Positions 34,961-46,586 of a stretch of 64,000 bases of DNA are shown here, in pieces. The position numbers and the translations under genes are program-made. The notes under the pieces were generated by a model, which saw only the letters and a program-made list of their open reading frames with translations, did not search any database and was not told the DNA's origin. The DNA is from Sisyra terminalis (taxonomy: Eukaryota; Arthropoda; Insecta; Neuroptera; Sisyridae), in the NCBI GenBank assembly GCA_958496175.1, contig OY292280.1, positions 8,432,001-8,496,000 of the forward strand, read 5' to 3'. Positions within the stretch are counted from its first letter, which is position 1, and each line of letters begins with the position of its first letter.

Positions 34961-36764
34961 ATATCTTACTACTCCATTTTTCTGCCTAATGGTAGTTTCG
35001 GTCCTTCCCGTAGTTGTACATCCTTTCTATATACTAAGTTCCCAGTAAGGTCAAGGTAGTAAGGTCCTTCAGGTCAAGGTTGCCCATTTTTAGCGAAACA
35101 AATTTTGAATCTCAACTGCCCTTCTCTTTTTGTGGGTATTCCCAATTTTTCTTCCATATTATTTTTTCAACGTTGGAAATCGGAAAATATGATCCACTTT
35201 GTATTTCAACAATTCATCCTTGTGAATTGATACCATAAAAATTTTTTGGGCTTAAATCAAATTCTGTTTCCCAAATCTTTGTAATTCTTTTTCTCATTTT
35301 CTAACACTGTTTCCGTAAAAAAGGTACTCACTTTTAGGAATGTGACATTGAAGAGAAAAAAACCGTTTATTCAAAAATCAATTTTTTTCATTTAAAAAAT
35401 AATCGATTTGAGAAAAAATCGATTTTTTTATAATAATAATCGATTATGGAAGAACCAAGTTTTGTTTGAAAAAATATTCGGAATTGAAATAATCAATTTT
35501 TTCCTGTCTTTTGAAAGAATTGCACAAGTTCCTCAAAATGGCTATGATGAGGAGTGAGATAGCCAGATACTATCAAAAATACCAGAAAATATTGAAGAAA
35601 CACCCCAACTATCTGGGTGTCAATCTTTTGGAAAATTCGATCCACCATTAAAGACTGAATCGCGTCTCCATTCTGGAGCTATCATTCAGAGACCCTGTAC
35701 CACCTTAAGGTACCTCTTTTTAGGGATGCGGCCTTCCCCTTCCCCTACTTTTTTCCCCATGATTTGCATAATGTCCGGGGACAGATTACAAATCGATGTG
35801 GCGGCAAAAAAAAAATTGACAGAATTTCTGCTTTTCTTTTTTCTGTATATGTAACGGTAAGTGTGATGAATTGGAAATCCTTACATAATATATAGTCCCT
35901 CTGTTTGTCCGCTAACTCCTCTTAAACCATGCAACCGATTTTGATGCGGTTTTCTCGATTCATTAGTTTACTTTTTACAGAAAGTTAATGTATAGAATAG
36001 AACCTAAGTAATCTTATTTGTAAGTCGATAAAAATTATAACCCAAATTAAAACTTTATTTTAATAATCCACAAATTTAGGGACACCCTCCAATACTGCAA
36101 TGTCTGGCTTATTTTCCAGGACCTAAGAAATGTTTCGTTAGACGATTATTGTTCGCTATAATGTGCGGCCGGCCAAAAATTTACTAAGTTAAACATAAAG
36201 ACTCTCCTCTCCTCTTCCTCTAAATATTTGAAGTCTCCTTTATCTCATGCTGGATCTCATTTACTGGTTTACTTGGTTGGGATTTTTTTTTTATTATAAC
36301 ATAAGTTGATAGAAAATTGATATTTATTTGATAGAATTTGGATCAGATTTGGGTACCTTGTAGTAAGAGAATAGAGAATGATAATCTGTGAAATTTGTTT
36401 AAGAAATTTTTGAAATAAATTAGTAAAAGAATGAATTTGGAAACTAGAAGCCAAATATTCGAGAAAATGTGGATTGCTGTTCATTGTTTGTCTTTCGTTT
36501 GAGACTTGATAGCATGTTGATGGTGTTGACAGGCCATTTTTCCAACAAGTGTTGATTGTTTACAATTTATACGATCGATTTATTTAAAACATGTTTAATC
36601 GTCGATGGAAAACACACATTTCCACGATTTAGCTCAGTGATAGACAACATTTCCTGACAAAGGAGCCAAATCTTCTGATTCCTGAAGATTTCATTTGAGA
36701 TTCTTTCTCCTGTATCCTAGATTTATTCCACCTTCTTACTATTGGTAGCTTCTAGATTTCTAAA
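34961..36764. other. Mostly unassigned; short repeat fragments
   Basis: Palindromic AATCGATT-rich sequence lies near 35375-35455. A fragment with CAACCGATTTTGATGCGGTT near 35930 resembles tails of insect repeats. GTGCGGCCGGCC near 36163 is shared with the hAT MITE interior near 7286. No gene is supported. Confidence 0.4.
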
Positions 36765-37557
36765 ATAAATTTATACATTATATAAAATGTATTAGTCTTA
36801 TTTATGTAAAATTATTTACAAAAGTAAGCAACAAATATAAATTTGAACAAAAGGTCAATCAAATGTATTATTACCCAGATACATATTTCGATTGCCAAGC
36901 AAGCTCTAACAATGGCTATCTAGTAGTACTTCAATACATTGAAATGTTCAAAACAAAGAATCTGAACTGAAAAAATGAGCTGATTTAATATGAGTGCTTC
37001 CCTTCCTCTCCATAATTAGGTTCTAGAAAAAGAAAGGTTTGTCCTATAAATTGAGATCAATTCGTGATTGTTTTGTGAATCACAAAGTAACTACGTATCC
37101 AATACTACTTGATGACCTCTAAGGAATAATGCTTAGTACTCAAAATACGTATATGGGAAACGTCAAAATACGTATGTCGATTGCCAAGCAAGCTTCAACA
37201 ATAGCCTTCAAGTAATACTCGAGTGCATTAAAGTTTTCAAGAAAAATATTCTGAACAAATAGAATGAGCCAATTTAAAGTGGGTGCCTCCCTTCCTCTCC
37301 ATAATCACATCCCATAGAGAAAGACTCGATTTATAAATTGAGATCGATCCGTGATTACTTTGTCACTCATAGCAAAACAGCTACGGATCCAATACTACTT
37401 GATAACCACTCAGGAAGATGCTTGGCAATCGAAATACGTATGTGGGCAATACGTCAATGCTACATTTGCTTGTAAATTTGTTGAAATTTATGTTAGTAGT
37501 TTACTTTTTTGCAAATAAGGCCGCAATCATTTTTATATATTGTATGAATAGCATAAC
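36765..37557. repeat. Compound foldback derivatives
   Basis: Core copies occur near 36890, 37125, 37185 and 37415 in both orientations. The inner block of the full-length foldback (CTCCATAATCACATCCCATA) appears at about 37295, with a relative near 37015. This represents at least two decayed, overlapping foldback elements. The 3' block continues after the small insertion that follows. Confidence 0.7.
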
Positions 37558-37753
37558 TAGGGGTGTAAAATTTTTCATCAAAAACTTCGATACTAGATAA
37601 TCGATATTTTTAAAAGTTCGGCATTGATGTTAGATATATCGACGTTTATGAATGGTATATTGATTTTTTTCGATATTTATAAAAAATAATATAGTATCGT
37701 AAAATTGTGAACTCTTTTTGTTTGAAAAATTGAAGTATTGTTTGCATCTCTTA
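37558..37753. mobile_element. Small hAT-like MITE inside foldback 3' end
   Basis: The ends are TAGGGGTGTAAA and the complement of TAAGAGATGCAAA. The foldback reads continuously across (GCATAACT before, GTATAACT after; 7 of 8 bases identical), which is a diverged 8-bp duplication. The interior has ATCGATA-type repeats also seen near 10835, 11080 and 40800. It is 196 bp long and non-coding. Confidence 0.7.
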
Positions 37754-37802
37754 GTATAACTGATCAAAGTCAGCGAAAAAATCAAATTTGATCTATACTT
37801 AT

Positions 37803-39034
37803 TAAGGTTGTTCAAAAAAAATATAATTTTTATTTTTTTTTTTCAAACAGGCTGAAAAGTTTTGTTTTGACGTAAAAAGACACCAGTTAAAATTTCAGCT
37901 CTTAATATTAATATTAAGGTTGTCTACATCGCATTTTTTTATTTCCCATAAGAATAACATAGGGAAATTTATTTTTAACTTTTTCTGATTTTTATACCGT
38001 TCAAACGACTATTTAAATAATAAATCTCTTCTATAATCATTATATAGAATTAAACGCTCTACAAAAAAGGAATGCTAAAATTTTTTGATTAGTCCATGCG
38101 TTAAAAAGTTATTCAAGATCAAAGTTCAAGTCTTTAAAAATTTGATCGAATTTTATATATTATACCAAAAGTGTTGGTGTCAGTGTTAAAATAGGGGTCA
38201 AATTTTTTATCAAACATGAATTTGATTTGTGAGAGATATCAACAAAGGATTTTTTTTTATTAAATTTTGCAATTATCATGCTTTTAAAAATTTATTTTGC
38301 CGAAATTAAAAAAATTTAATTTTTTTTTAAGATTTATTTTTATACTGTTCAAATGACTTTTTAAATAATAAATCTCTTTTATGATCTTTAAAGAGAATTA
38401 AACGCTCTACAAAAAAGGACTGGTAACATTTTTTGATTAGTCCATGCGTTAAAAAGTTATTTCAAACTCATATTAAAATCAATATAGTATTTTGATGATA
38501 ATTATTTTTTAAATCAAATTCGGCAAAATAAATTTTTAAAAGCATGATAATTGAAAAATTTAATAAAAAAAAACATTTGTTGATATCTCTCCCAAATCAA
38601 ATTCATGTTTGATAAAAAATTTGACCCCTATTTTAACACTGAAACCAACACTTTTGGTATAATATACAAAATTCGATAAAATTTTTAAAGAATTGAACAC
38701 ATTGATTCTCACATTTGATCATGAATAACTTTTGAACACATGGACTAATAAAAAAATGTTATCAGTTCTTTTTTGTAGAGCGTTTAATTCTCTATAAAGA
38801 TTATAGACGAGATTTATTATATACATAGTCGTTTGAACGGTATAAAAATCAGAAGAAGTAAAAATAACTTTTCCCATGTTATTCTTAAGGGAAATAAAAA
38901 AAATGCGATGAGGACAACCTTAATATTAATATTAAGAGCTGAAATTTTAACTGGTGTTTTTTTACGTCAAAACAAAACTTTTCAGCCTGTTTACAAGAAT
39001 AAATTAAAAAAAAAATTTTTTTTGAATCATCCTA
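37803..39034. mobile_element. Long-TIR (hairpin) element, copy 4
   Basis: The termini TAAGGTTGTTCAAAAA and the complement of TAGGATGATTCAAAAA bound two inverted arms (37803-38400 and 38440-39034, approximately). ATACTTAT before and GCACTTAT after match at 6 of 8 bases. GTCAAAACAAAACTTTTCAG, TTAATATTAATATTAAGAGC and CTCTACAAAAAAGG blocks are shared between its arms, and the last two with the other copies. It is the longest of the four. ORFs are chance. Confidence 0.85.
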
Positions 39035-39367
39035 GCACTTATATTTCCGAATTTATGCCCAGTTTGTCACAGAAACCGGAATCTATTACGAGGACAGTCG
39101 AAGAGTATACGTAAGAAAAGTGAACCCTTTTCTCTGTTGTTTTTTTTCATTTTTTTGAGGAAACCTTTATTTTGCTAAGATAAAAAAAATCCTCAGACTA
39201 TAGTTTCCTGTTATCTGACTTTCAAGCGTTTGGTTTGCTTTTTTCTCAGATTTATGAAGTCTGTATTTATAATCTTGAATATTGTAATAGATAAGGACGA
39301 AGTCTGTCTCTCCTTGTGCCATGCCAGCACGCGATTGGCTCAGTGATTTCTTTTTCTCTCCCACCAA
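39035..39367. other. No recognised gene
   Basis: Short unassigned spacer with T-rich and A-rich runs. GCGATTGGCTCAG near 39331 contains a reverse CCAAT-type motif just upstream of the promoter-like module. Confidence 0.35.
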
Positions 39368-39717
39368 TGTGAATGTACATAGAATATTCTAGAAACGTCC
39401 AGCTAATGAGAGAACATTGGAGAACATACTAGAACGTTGGATTACGGGTATATAAGGGGTTCAGTTCGAGCAAAGAAAACAGTTCAGTATTGAAGTTCAG
39501 TTTTGAATTTCCGTTACAACAAGGCGATTGTTATTTTATGGTGGTTTCGATTATAAGTGATTATTGTCATTTGATTGATATATAATATTTCCAAAGAAAT
39601 AAGAGAACTAATCAAGCGAACTTAATACAGTTTTGAGATGTCACGTTACAATAAAATCAATGAAATATTATCACTTTTAGTATACAATCCCTCATCTTTG
39701 TAATCCAAAGGTGTACA
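39368..39717 (+). promoter_or_regulatory. Solo-LTR-like module with heat-shock-like promoter
   Basis: The segment begins TGTGAATGTACA and ends GGTGTACA. Inside, in order, are AGAATATTCTAGAA (39381-39394; GAA/TTC/GAA triplets like a heat shock element), a second AGAA-rich patch near 39411, TATATAAG at 39449-39456, TTCAGTTCGAGCAAAGAAAA downstream of it, and AATAAA at 39650. Order and spacing fit an LTR with U3, R and U5, and the terminal TGT...ACA supports this. The flanking 5-mers (ACCAA and TTTTG) do not match and no second LTR or gag-pol is visible. It may instead be a stray heat-shock-type gene promoter. Confidence 0.45.
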
Positions 39718-41034
39718 TTTTGCCGCCCCTATTTGCTAATAAGCTTTATCCCATGAATTTTTCAGTTTTAAAACGTAGTTGTACAGTTGTGGCAACGTTT
39801 CGTCCAGTTATACTTGCTTTTTCTATTACGTTTTTGTATTCAGAGGAAAAATCAAGAAAAAAAGGACTACATTAATTGACTATCTTATTATCATTTATAA
39901 GAACTACCGGGATATACCAGGATTTCTAGACGGTTGAGAAAATCGGGAAAACTCTCAAGCCGAACCAAATAAAAGACTATAGCATAAATTTACGATAATA
40001 GTACTAAAAATAACAATATAGAAGTCAAACAATTTGATACCGGAACATTTGAACATTGCAACCCCCATACTCACCTCAAAGCCTCGTTGAAAATGGTCTC
40101 GGCAAAGCGTATATGTATAAATTTGCCAAGATCATAAAATAAATATAAAATATAACAACTGGTGGGTGCAAAAAAAAAAAGAAGAAAAAGAAAGAAAACC
40201 AAGCCTCGTACCACCACATAACGAACATGGCCGCACAAATTTTCCATACGTAGTTTATATAATAATATTACCCTCACCTACCCCTAAAGTTTTACCCTAT
40301 TCTTAGCATCACACTATATTTTATACGGATATATAACTCGTGTGACTCGTGAATCTTTAAAAGAAGTATATATTGGTGGGGTGGCTAAGACAGGCATGCT
40401 GTGGGGGTTGAAACTATTTTAGCACATAAAAAGCGTTTTAAATGAACCGAGTAAATGTATAATATGTTTAAGATATAAAACTAAATTGATATACCTTGGG
40501 GAAAACTAAACGAAAACGTATAAGAAAAATATCGTCAATAGCCAAATTAAATTAGTCGATTAAACTAATTTCACCCTAAAGGACCAACAAGCATTTTTTT
40601 TCTTAGTAGACTTTAACAAGTGGTATGTATCGCCCTACTTAAGATCAATTTGTTACTACCCTAGTGTTACTAGAATAATTTTCAACAAAATATTATAATA
40701 ATATTAATTTGCTTTAACTCATAACTACAAATTTGCAGGACTATTTATACATCGTGTGCAATTGTGTCTAGGGGTGCGACATTGTTCATTAATCGATTCT
40801 GGAACATCGATGGTTAAAACATCGAAATTCATAAAGGATATATAAATTTTTTTGTCGATGGTTTTTACCACCAATTACATATATTTATAAAAAATTTTTT
40901 TTTCAAAAATATTTGTAAAGGAAACAAATCATAAATGCTTTTTTTTTCTCCATTTTTTTTTTTTTTTTTTTTTTTTTGGGAGAGGGGAAGGTTACATTAA
41001 TTTTTTCAAACTTCTCTTATTATTTTGATTGTTG
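39718..41034. other. No gene; one hAT-like end and a long poly-T
   Basis: CTAGGGGTGCGACATTGTTC at about 40770 resembles the end of the small MITE at 37558 and is followed by ATCGATGG-type repeats, but no partner end was found. A run of about 28 T lies near 40950-40977. Confidence 0.4.
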
Positions 41035-41700
41035 CACAATATTTATCTATATTTTCCTGCATTTTTGTTTTATATGTGACAAAAATCCAAACTATCTTTA
41101 CATCGTTCCATATTAATGACAAAATAATTAATTAATTACCATTAAATTATTTTTTCACAAATAAAACGATTTCTTTTTTAATCGCTTTCCCATCGATGGG
41201 CAAAAGAAAATTTCTGAAATTCCAAATTTAAAAATTTTCTGGTTTATTAATTTCGATTTTTTTTTATTATTCTCAGGAAAATTTTTGCAATTTTTGATTT
41301 TTGCAATGGATGAAAATATTTCAATGAAAAGTGTATTGATTGATGCCTCGATTTTCGGTATTTCGAAAAATTTTGTGAAAATACATATTAAGGAAAATTT
41401 TTTTAATGCCTTTTATTTCTATTATTTTTGGGTTAGGGGCGGGAATTCTGTTAATTTTCCTTATTAATATTGAACACAAGTTTTCTAAATTTTGTTGCAG
41501 TTCTATTTATATGTCATTAAAACCCGATTTTCTTAATATTCTTCCATATTAATTACTAAATAATTAATTTTTCGTAATTAATAAATTACGAAATTATTTT
41601 TTCACAAACGACTTGTCATTGATTGGGTAAAAGAAAATTTCGGAAAATTCAAACTATTTTTTTACTTATTGGTATAGGGTGTCATTGAGTTCGATATACC
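41035..41700 (+). repeat. Direct repeat pair, about 435-bp spacing
   Basis: 41090-41260 and 41530-41690 share CATATTAAT, AAATTATTTTTTCACAAA, CATTGATTGGGTAAAAGAAA or variants. The same phrase (CGACTTCCCATCGATTGGTA) is found in the tandem pair at 44341-44855. The unit may belong to the degenerate retroelement cluster that follows. Confidence 0.5.
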
Positions 41701-42000
41701 TTTGAAAATAAAATATATGACAAAAAATTGCTCCCTTAATATTTTTTTAAGCAGAATATATAATTGCTCCAGGTCAAAAATTAATTATGTATTTATAAAT
41801 TACACTTATTAAATTTAAAATTTCAATTGCTGATTAACTCTACATTTTCTCATACAAACTCTTCTCACCCCTTTTAGTCTTTTAGGGTAGGAACTTAAAA
41901 AAAAATTATCAGATGTTTACTTCTTATAAGGAATACACCGAATATTAAAATTTTATCAGTCAAAGGGGATATACAAATAAAGGATTTTAGAAAAATTTAT
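41701..42000 (+). repeat. Repeat S2, copy A
   Basis: It shares GACAAAAAATTGCTCC, GCAGAATATATAATTGCTCC, TCTACATTTTCTCATACAAA and TCTTTTAGGGTAGGAA with 48299-48765 on the same strand. No coding capacity is seen. Here S2 abuts an inverted S1, whereas in the second locus S1 copies are direct. Confidence 0.65.
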
Positions 42001-42660
42001 ATTACATATAATATATACATATAAGTTGTAATGTCGAAAAAAGAATAGGAAGCCCTTGATAGTTCATTGAGAGATACAATTCCAAGTCGAAAAACACCAA
42101 TTTTCAATATTTTTTTTCCTCATAACTATAAACAATAACTACTTAATTTTTTCTGCATCGTATTATTTATAATCTAAAATTTATGACTACATTTTTTTTA
42201 TCACCTAATTAACCCTTTATGATACTATTATAGAGGGCGCAACTGCGCCCAAAAAAAATCCGATCAAAAGATAGGACCACTTTTCTCGGGAACCACTTGT
42301 CCGATTTTGATAAAATTTAATGGATATTACTAATTAAATTATTTTCTAATCAGAATAGCAAAATCATTATAATATATTTGATAGTTTTAAGTTGGTGTGT
42401 GTTTAAAAAAAGTATTAAATTCGACTCTTTTTTTTACTGGTTGTTAGTCTCCCCCTCTTCGAAAAAAAAATATGTTGTAAAATTGATTATCTTAATGTTT
42501 GAAAAATATTATACTTAGTAAGATCCAACAAGTTTCATCAAAATCGGTTAAGTGCTTCCCGAAAAAAATGATTTTACATTTTGAAAAAACGTGATATGTC
42601 TGATGAATTTTTGCGTTATATTTCTCGTAATAAGTCAAAAATGCTATAATTTTTTAAGCA
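42001..42660 (-). repeat. Repeat S1, copy A (inverted)
   Basis: It is the reverse complement of 47213-47861 and 49663-50312 over some 650 bp. Landmarks are a GGGCGCA/TGCGCCC stem of 7 bp with a 2-base loop (about 42235-42252), two inverted CCGATTTTGATAAAATTT-type phrases about 240 bp apart, and TGTAAT at the end. An end next to TTAACCCTTTATG looks piggyBac-like, but homology continues on both sides of it, so I do not classify the element. Confidence 0.75.
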
Positions 42661-42669
42661 TTAAAAGAT

Positions 42670-43167
42670 TCTCTGATACCAAAGGGTATATCCACAATAC
42701 TACGTGAAATGAAATAATTAATAAAGCAATTTTGGATAGTGGTCAATGACCTGAGACTATTTTCATATGCCCTACCCCATCCAATTATACCAAAATTGAT
42801 AATGTTTTCAAATAACCCATGATAAATAGCTTTTAAAACCTAGGGACTTAAGCATTTGCTCAGTTTAGAGAATATGAATGAAAAGTACCATAATTTTTTT
42901 TGTCAACTCATAAACATGTGAGTTCCATTTCATGTAGCATCGAAAATTAGTTCCAGATACTTACAACTATCTACTCTTTTAAGTTGAAAACTATTTATTT
43001 TAAGGTGGAAATTATCAGGAATACTATCAATGTATCTACCAAACTAATATACACAGACTTATTTATGTTAAGAGATAATTGATTTTCTCTTAACCAATAG
43101 TCAATTTTGATTAACCATCTAGTTAAAATAAGGCTGATTTCAGCCCAAGTACTGCCAGAGCAGCGTA
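42670..43167 (-). pseudogene. Non-LTR retrotransposon reverse transcriptase relic, C-terminal part
   Basis: The minus strand reads STWAEISLILTRWLIKIDYW, LRENQLSLNINKS, then in a shifted frame DSCKYLELIFDA and later ENIINFGIIGWGR. This order (helix after YADD, LSLNINKTK-type motif, KYLG motif, YGI..WG motif) is the C-terminal half of Jockey/CR1/I-type reverse transcriptases. Frameshifts and a stop after DAT show it is dead. It is the continuation of the fragment at 44383-44470: removing the mariner and one TA copy restores the frame right after YADDTNI. The 3' end abuts repeat S1. Confidence 0.85.
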
Positions 43168-44382
43168 CGGAGGCTGTCTGATAAGTACCCATGTTGGGCA
43201 AGAAAATGCATTATTTTTTTCATTTATTATTCAACATAGTCTCCTTTTAGCTTGATACACTTAGTCCAGCGGTATTCTAACTTTTTTAAGCCATCCAAAA
43301 AATAGGATTGGTCGAACTCCACAAAATAAGAATTTTTTGGCGATGATTTCATTATTAGACGAGAATCGCTTTCGGCGAAGCCATTTTTTTATGTTTGGAA
43401 GCAAAAAAAAATTGCATGGGGTCAAATCTGGAGAATAGGATGGATGAGACAGTAATTCGTAGTGTCATTTAACCACTTTTGCTGTGGTAATTGCGGACGA
43501 GTGGGCAGGTGCATTGTCATGGTGCCAAAGGACTTTTTTTCCCCAAATGGGGTCGTTTTTTAATCAAATCCGCATTGAATCGGTCTAATAATTCAGCATA
43601 ATACTGCCCCATGATTGTCCTTCCTTTCTCCAAATAATCGGTGAAGATGATGCTTTGCGAATCCTAAAAAACAGAGGCCATGACTTTTCTGGCCGATGGA
43701 ACCGTTTTTTTCTTCTTTGGAGCAGTTTCGCCGGGTGAAACCCATTGCTTTTTCATTTCTGGCGTATAGTGATGGATCCATGTTTCGTCAAGAATTACAA
43801 AATGCGATAGTCTTTTGGATTGCGCTTAAACATGCCCAATCAGCACCCATTTCGCCGATAGCTTTCTCATCCCCAATTTTTCATGTAAGATATTTTGTAT
43901 CCATCCAGTTGACATGCGTACAAAGTCAGCAATCTCTTTTACCTTCAGCCGACGATCTGCCAACACGATATCATGAATCTTATTCAACATTTCCTCCGTA
44001 ATCACCTCAATTGGACGACCAGGGTGCTCTTCAACAAAAACGGGTGTTCGGCCTCCCTCAAATTCATTAAACCAGTATCTGATGGTAGTCATCGAAAGTA
44101 CAGGGTCCTTATAAACAACATGCAACTTCACAGTAATTTTTTCACACGTCTTCCCATCCAAAAATAGAAATCAAATTACTGATCGATACTGCTTTTTCTC
44201 CATGATTGCAAATAAACACGGACTTCACGAGTTTTAAAAGCTTCCAAAACAAAACTACTCGATGAAAATTTCTGAAATTTTGACAATCAGAGTTGTATGG
44301 ATGGTGCTATAGAATGGTGTAAAAAATTTGCGTCAATAGTGCCGCCAGGTGGTAAACACGGGTACTTATCAAACAGCCTTTG
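43168..44382 (-). mobile_element. mariner element with TIRs and TA duplication
   Basis: The ends form 23-bp inverted repeats with three mismatches: GAGGCTGTCTGATAAGTACC near 43170 and, at the right end, the complement of AAAGGCTGTTTGATAAGTAC. TA lies on both sides (43166-43167 and 44383-44384), the standard mariner target duplication. Length is 1215 bp, within the usual 1.2-1.3 kb range, so the element is nearly full length. It carries a broken transposase gene and sits inside a reverse transcriptase relic. Confidence 0.93.
43227..44203 (-). pseudogene. mariner transposase, inactivated
   Basis: The start is ATG at 44203 (MEKKQYRSVI) with a stop soon after, then a long intact N-terminal helix-turn-helix region (TTIRYWFNEFEGGRTPV, EEHPGRPIEVI). 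After a frame break come VILDETWIHHYTPEMKKQW (first catalytic Asp), WHHDNAPAHSS (second Asp), YSPDLTPCNFFLLPNIKKWL and FDQSYFLDGLKKLEYRWTKC near the end. In the third catalytic position, 34 residues after the second Asp, the codon reads Asn instead of Asp. Several stops and frameshifts interrupt the 977-nt region, about the normal transposase length. It encoded a DD34D cut-and-paste transposase and is now dead. Confidence 0.92.
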
Positions 44383-44855
44383 TATATTTGTATCATCCGC
44401 ATATGAGACTAGAGCCCCTTCAGGTAGACAATTAAAAATATCGATATACAAAATAAAATACAAAATTACTACTATTTTTTTTTTCACAAACGAAATAGAT
44501 TCTTTCACAAACGACTTCCCATCGATTGGTAAAAGAAAATTTTGGAAAATTTCATTGTTTCTTGGACTAATCGGTATAAGGTATCTTTAAGTTACTATAT
44601 CATGCCGCCAGTCGGTAAACATGAGTACTTATCAAACAGCCTTTGTATATTTGTATTATCCGCAGATGAGACTAGAGCCCCTTCCGGTAGACAATTAAAA
44701 ATATCGATATACAAAATTACTAATAAATTATTTTTTCACAAACGAAATTGATTCTTTCACAAACGACTTCCCATCGATTGGTAAAAGAAAATTTTGGAAA
44801 ATTCCATTGTTTTTTGGACTAATCGGTGTAAGGTATCTTTAAGTTGCTATATCAT
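44341..44855. repeat. Tandem duplication containing mariner end and RT YADD motif
   Basis: Copy 1 (44341-44603) and copy 2 (44604-44855) align throughout, both starting GCCGCCAG and ending CTATATCAT. Each includes about 42 bp of the mariner right end, the TA, the RT YADD segment and the CGACTTCCCATCGATTGGTA phrase. Because copy 2 holds a mariner end with no mariner, the duplication followed the insertion. Copy 2 reads SADNTN in place of YADDTN. Confidence 0.88.
44383..44470 (-). pseudogene. Reverse transcriptase relic, YADD segment
   Basis: The minus strand encodes LYIDIFNCLPEGALVSYADD followed by TNI, with YADD codons at 44392-44403. LYI-(N)DI-(F)-N-x-L and YADD are the catalytic core signature of non-LTR reverse transcriptases. 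Upstream sequence no longer resembles RT, so only the part from LYI on is preserved. It continues at 43167 beyond the mariner. Confidence 0.85.
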
Positions 44856-46586
44856 TGCCTTCTGTAATATAACTTCAATGATTTCCTATCCTTTTAAAAG
44901 GTTTTCTTCTCAGCTTTGAGAATACCATATCATTACTTCATTACCTTTTTTAGGGTACCCAACTTTAAATAATTGGCCAGAATCCATTTCACTTGAATAT
45001 ATGAGTAGTCTTGGGATATTGGAATTGGTTTTGGGGAATGTTAGGTGTGAATTTGGGAATGCTAGTTATAAAATTGGTTAGTTGATGACTCGTTTGTTAG
45101 TGGAAGCGACCGCGACGGACATATTTTTTCCTTTTTTTTTTTTTTTTTGTTTACCGCATGCAGTTTCTCGGAAACATTTAACAAACATCGTTCTTGGCTT
45201 GTGTTTATCTTAAATTTGAACATTCGGCATCGTTTACTCGCATGAATATTCAAATAACGTGATGGTAAACACATACAAATGTACACACATGTTCGTTTAC
45301 ATACAAACCATGGCCAAGTCCATGAGTAACATCCATGTGTGACCAATGACGTAGCATCTGAAAAAAAAAATTTTTTTTTTCAAAACTATTTACTTTTGCC
45401 TCGGCATCGCAAGCCTTAGACACCAATTAATAAGCTCGTCAAAGCCGATCACTTCCCGCACTTCCCACCCCCATCCCCCCAATATATGGCGCTGTATTGA
45501 TTTCCGAATAAATAATTTTTTCGCTCGTCCCATTCTTCCGAATGAATAAACGAATTGTTGAGAAACGGCGTCAGCCGAGGAATTGAGTGAGAAGACTTTT
45601 TTATAAGAGGGTGGTTTCGACGAATACTCGTTATGGGGTAGATTAGGGGTGGTTTGTGCTACGGCTGCGGTAAGCCATGTCATTAAGTCGCAGCACACAG
45701 GGCAATACATAAAAGACTTCTATAATAAAAACAAGGCTATGCAAATTTCCACTCATGTGTGAAATCGGCATTCTTTTTAGTCAAAGACGATTTCATTTAT
45801 AGTGAAAAGATGCGGGTGCCGCAACCCCGTCTTAAACCAACCCCCGTCGACGGGGGATGACGGCCAAGAAATGAAAAATCTCCCATCTGATTTCTCCTCA
45901 TTCAAACATTTAACCCCAAAAAAAATAACTAAACGATTCCCATTAACCAAACGAACCCCCAACTCCCACCCTCAACGAAAATTGTCCTATTTACTTTTAT
46001 TTTTTCAAGGGTCCCAAATGAGATACTTAAGAACTCGCAAATCCGGGTAATGAATTGACGGGGTGGAATTGAAGATCATTGCACACAAAAAAACCTATAA
46101 ATGTATCGATAAGCGCGGATTATGTGATTATATACAATATAAATATAAATTCATCCCATTTATTTTCCCGAAATTGATCTCAACGAAAAAATGTCTATAA
46201 TTAATCAGCCGGTGATATTCACGTCAATCAGGCCACTCACATGAAATTTGAATTGGTAATGTTTGAGGACTGCTGCTCGAAATGACCTCGAATAAGTTAT
46301 ACGTTTAGCAAATTGTTTGAACAAACAAACAAACAAACACTGAACTAACAAACGAAAGACTGACATTGCCAACGTTCAAATAGCCATAATACCTCCCACT
46401 CCGTCCCCCATATATATGTAAGTAGTTAAATGCATTTTAGAAAATGCTGCTTCAAATGCACACGCAGTATAAAATGCAAATGAAAAATGATATCAATCTA
46501 GTTATCACTATTAATCAGGTATAACTCGAATAAGTGAGGAAAATGAACAAGGGGAAAGCTATCCCCCATCCTCTTTTACAGTCTCA
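44856..46586. other. Repeat-poor stretch, no gene supported
   Basis: Short ORFs occur on both strands (for example 45390-45710 minus, 107 codons) without a recognised domain or splice context. AACAAACAAACAAACAAAC lies near 46323. GC rises around 45410-45480 and 45810-45870. Confidence 0.4.

Noticed and set aside
42205..42255. piggyBac terminus (TTAACCCTTT)
   Set aside because: All three S1 copies continue to match on both sides of this point, so it is not an element boundary.
45390..45710. 107-codon minus-strand ORF
   Set aside because: No domain, no splice or start context, and it overlaps a low-complexity GC patch.
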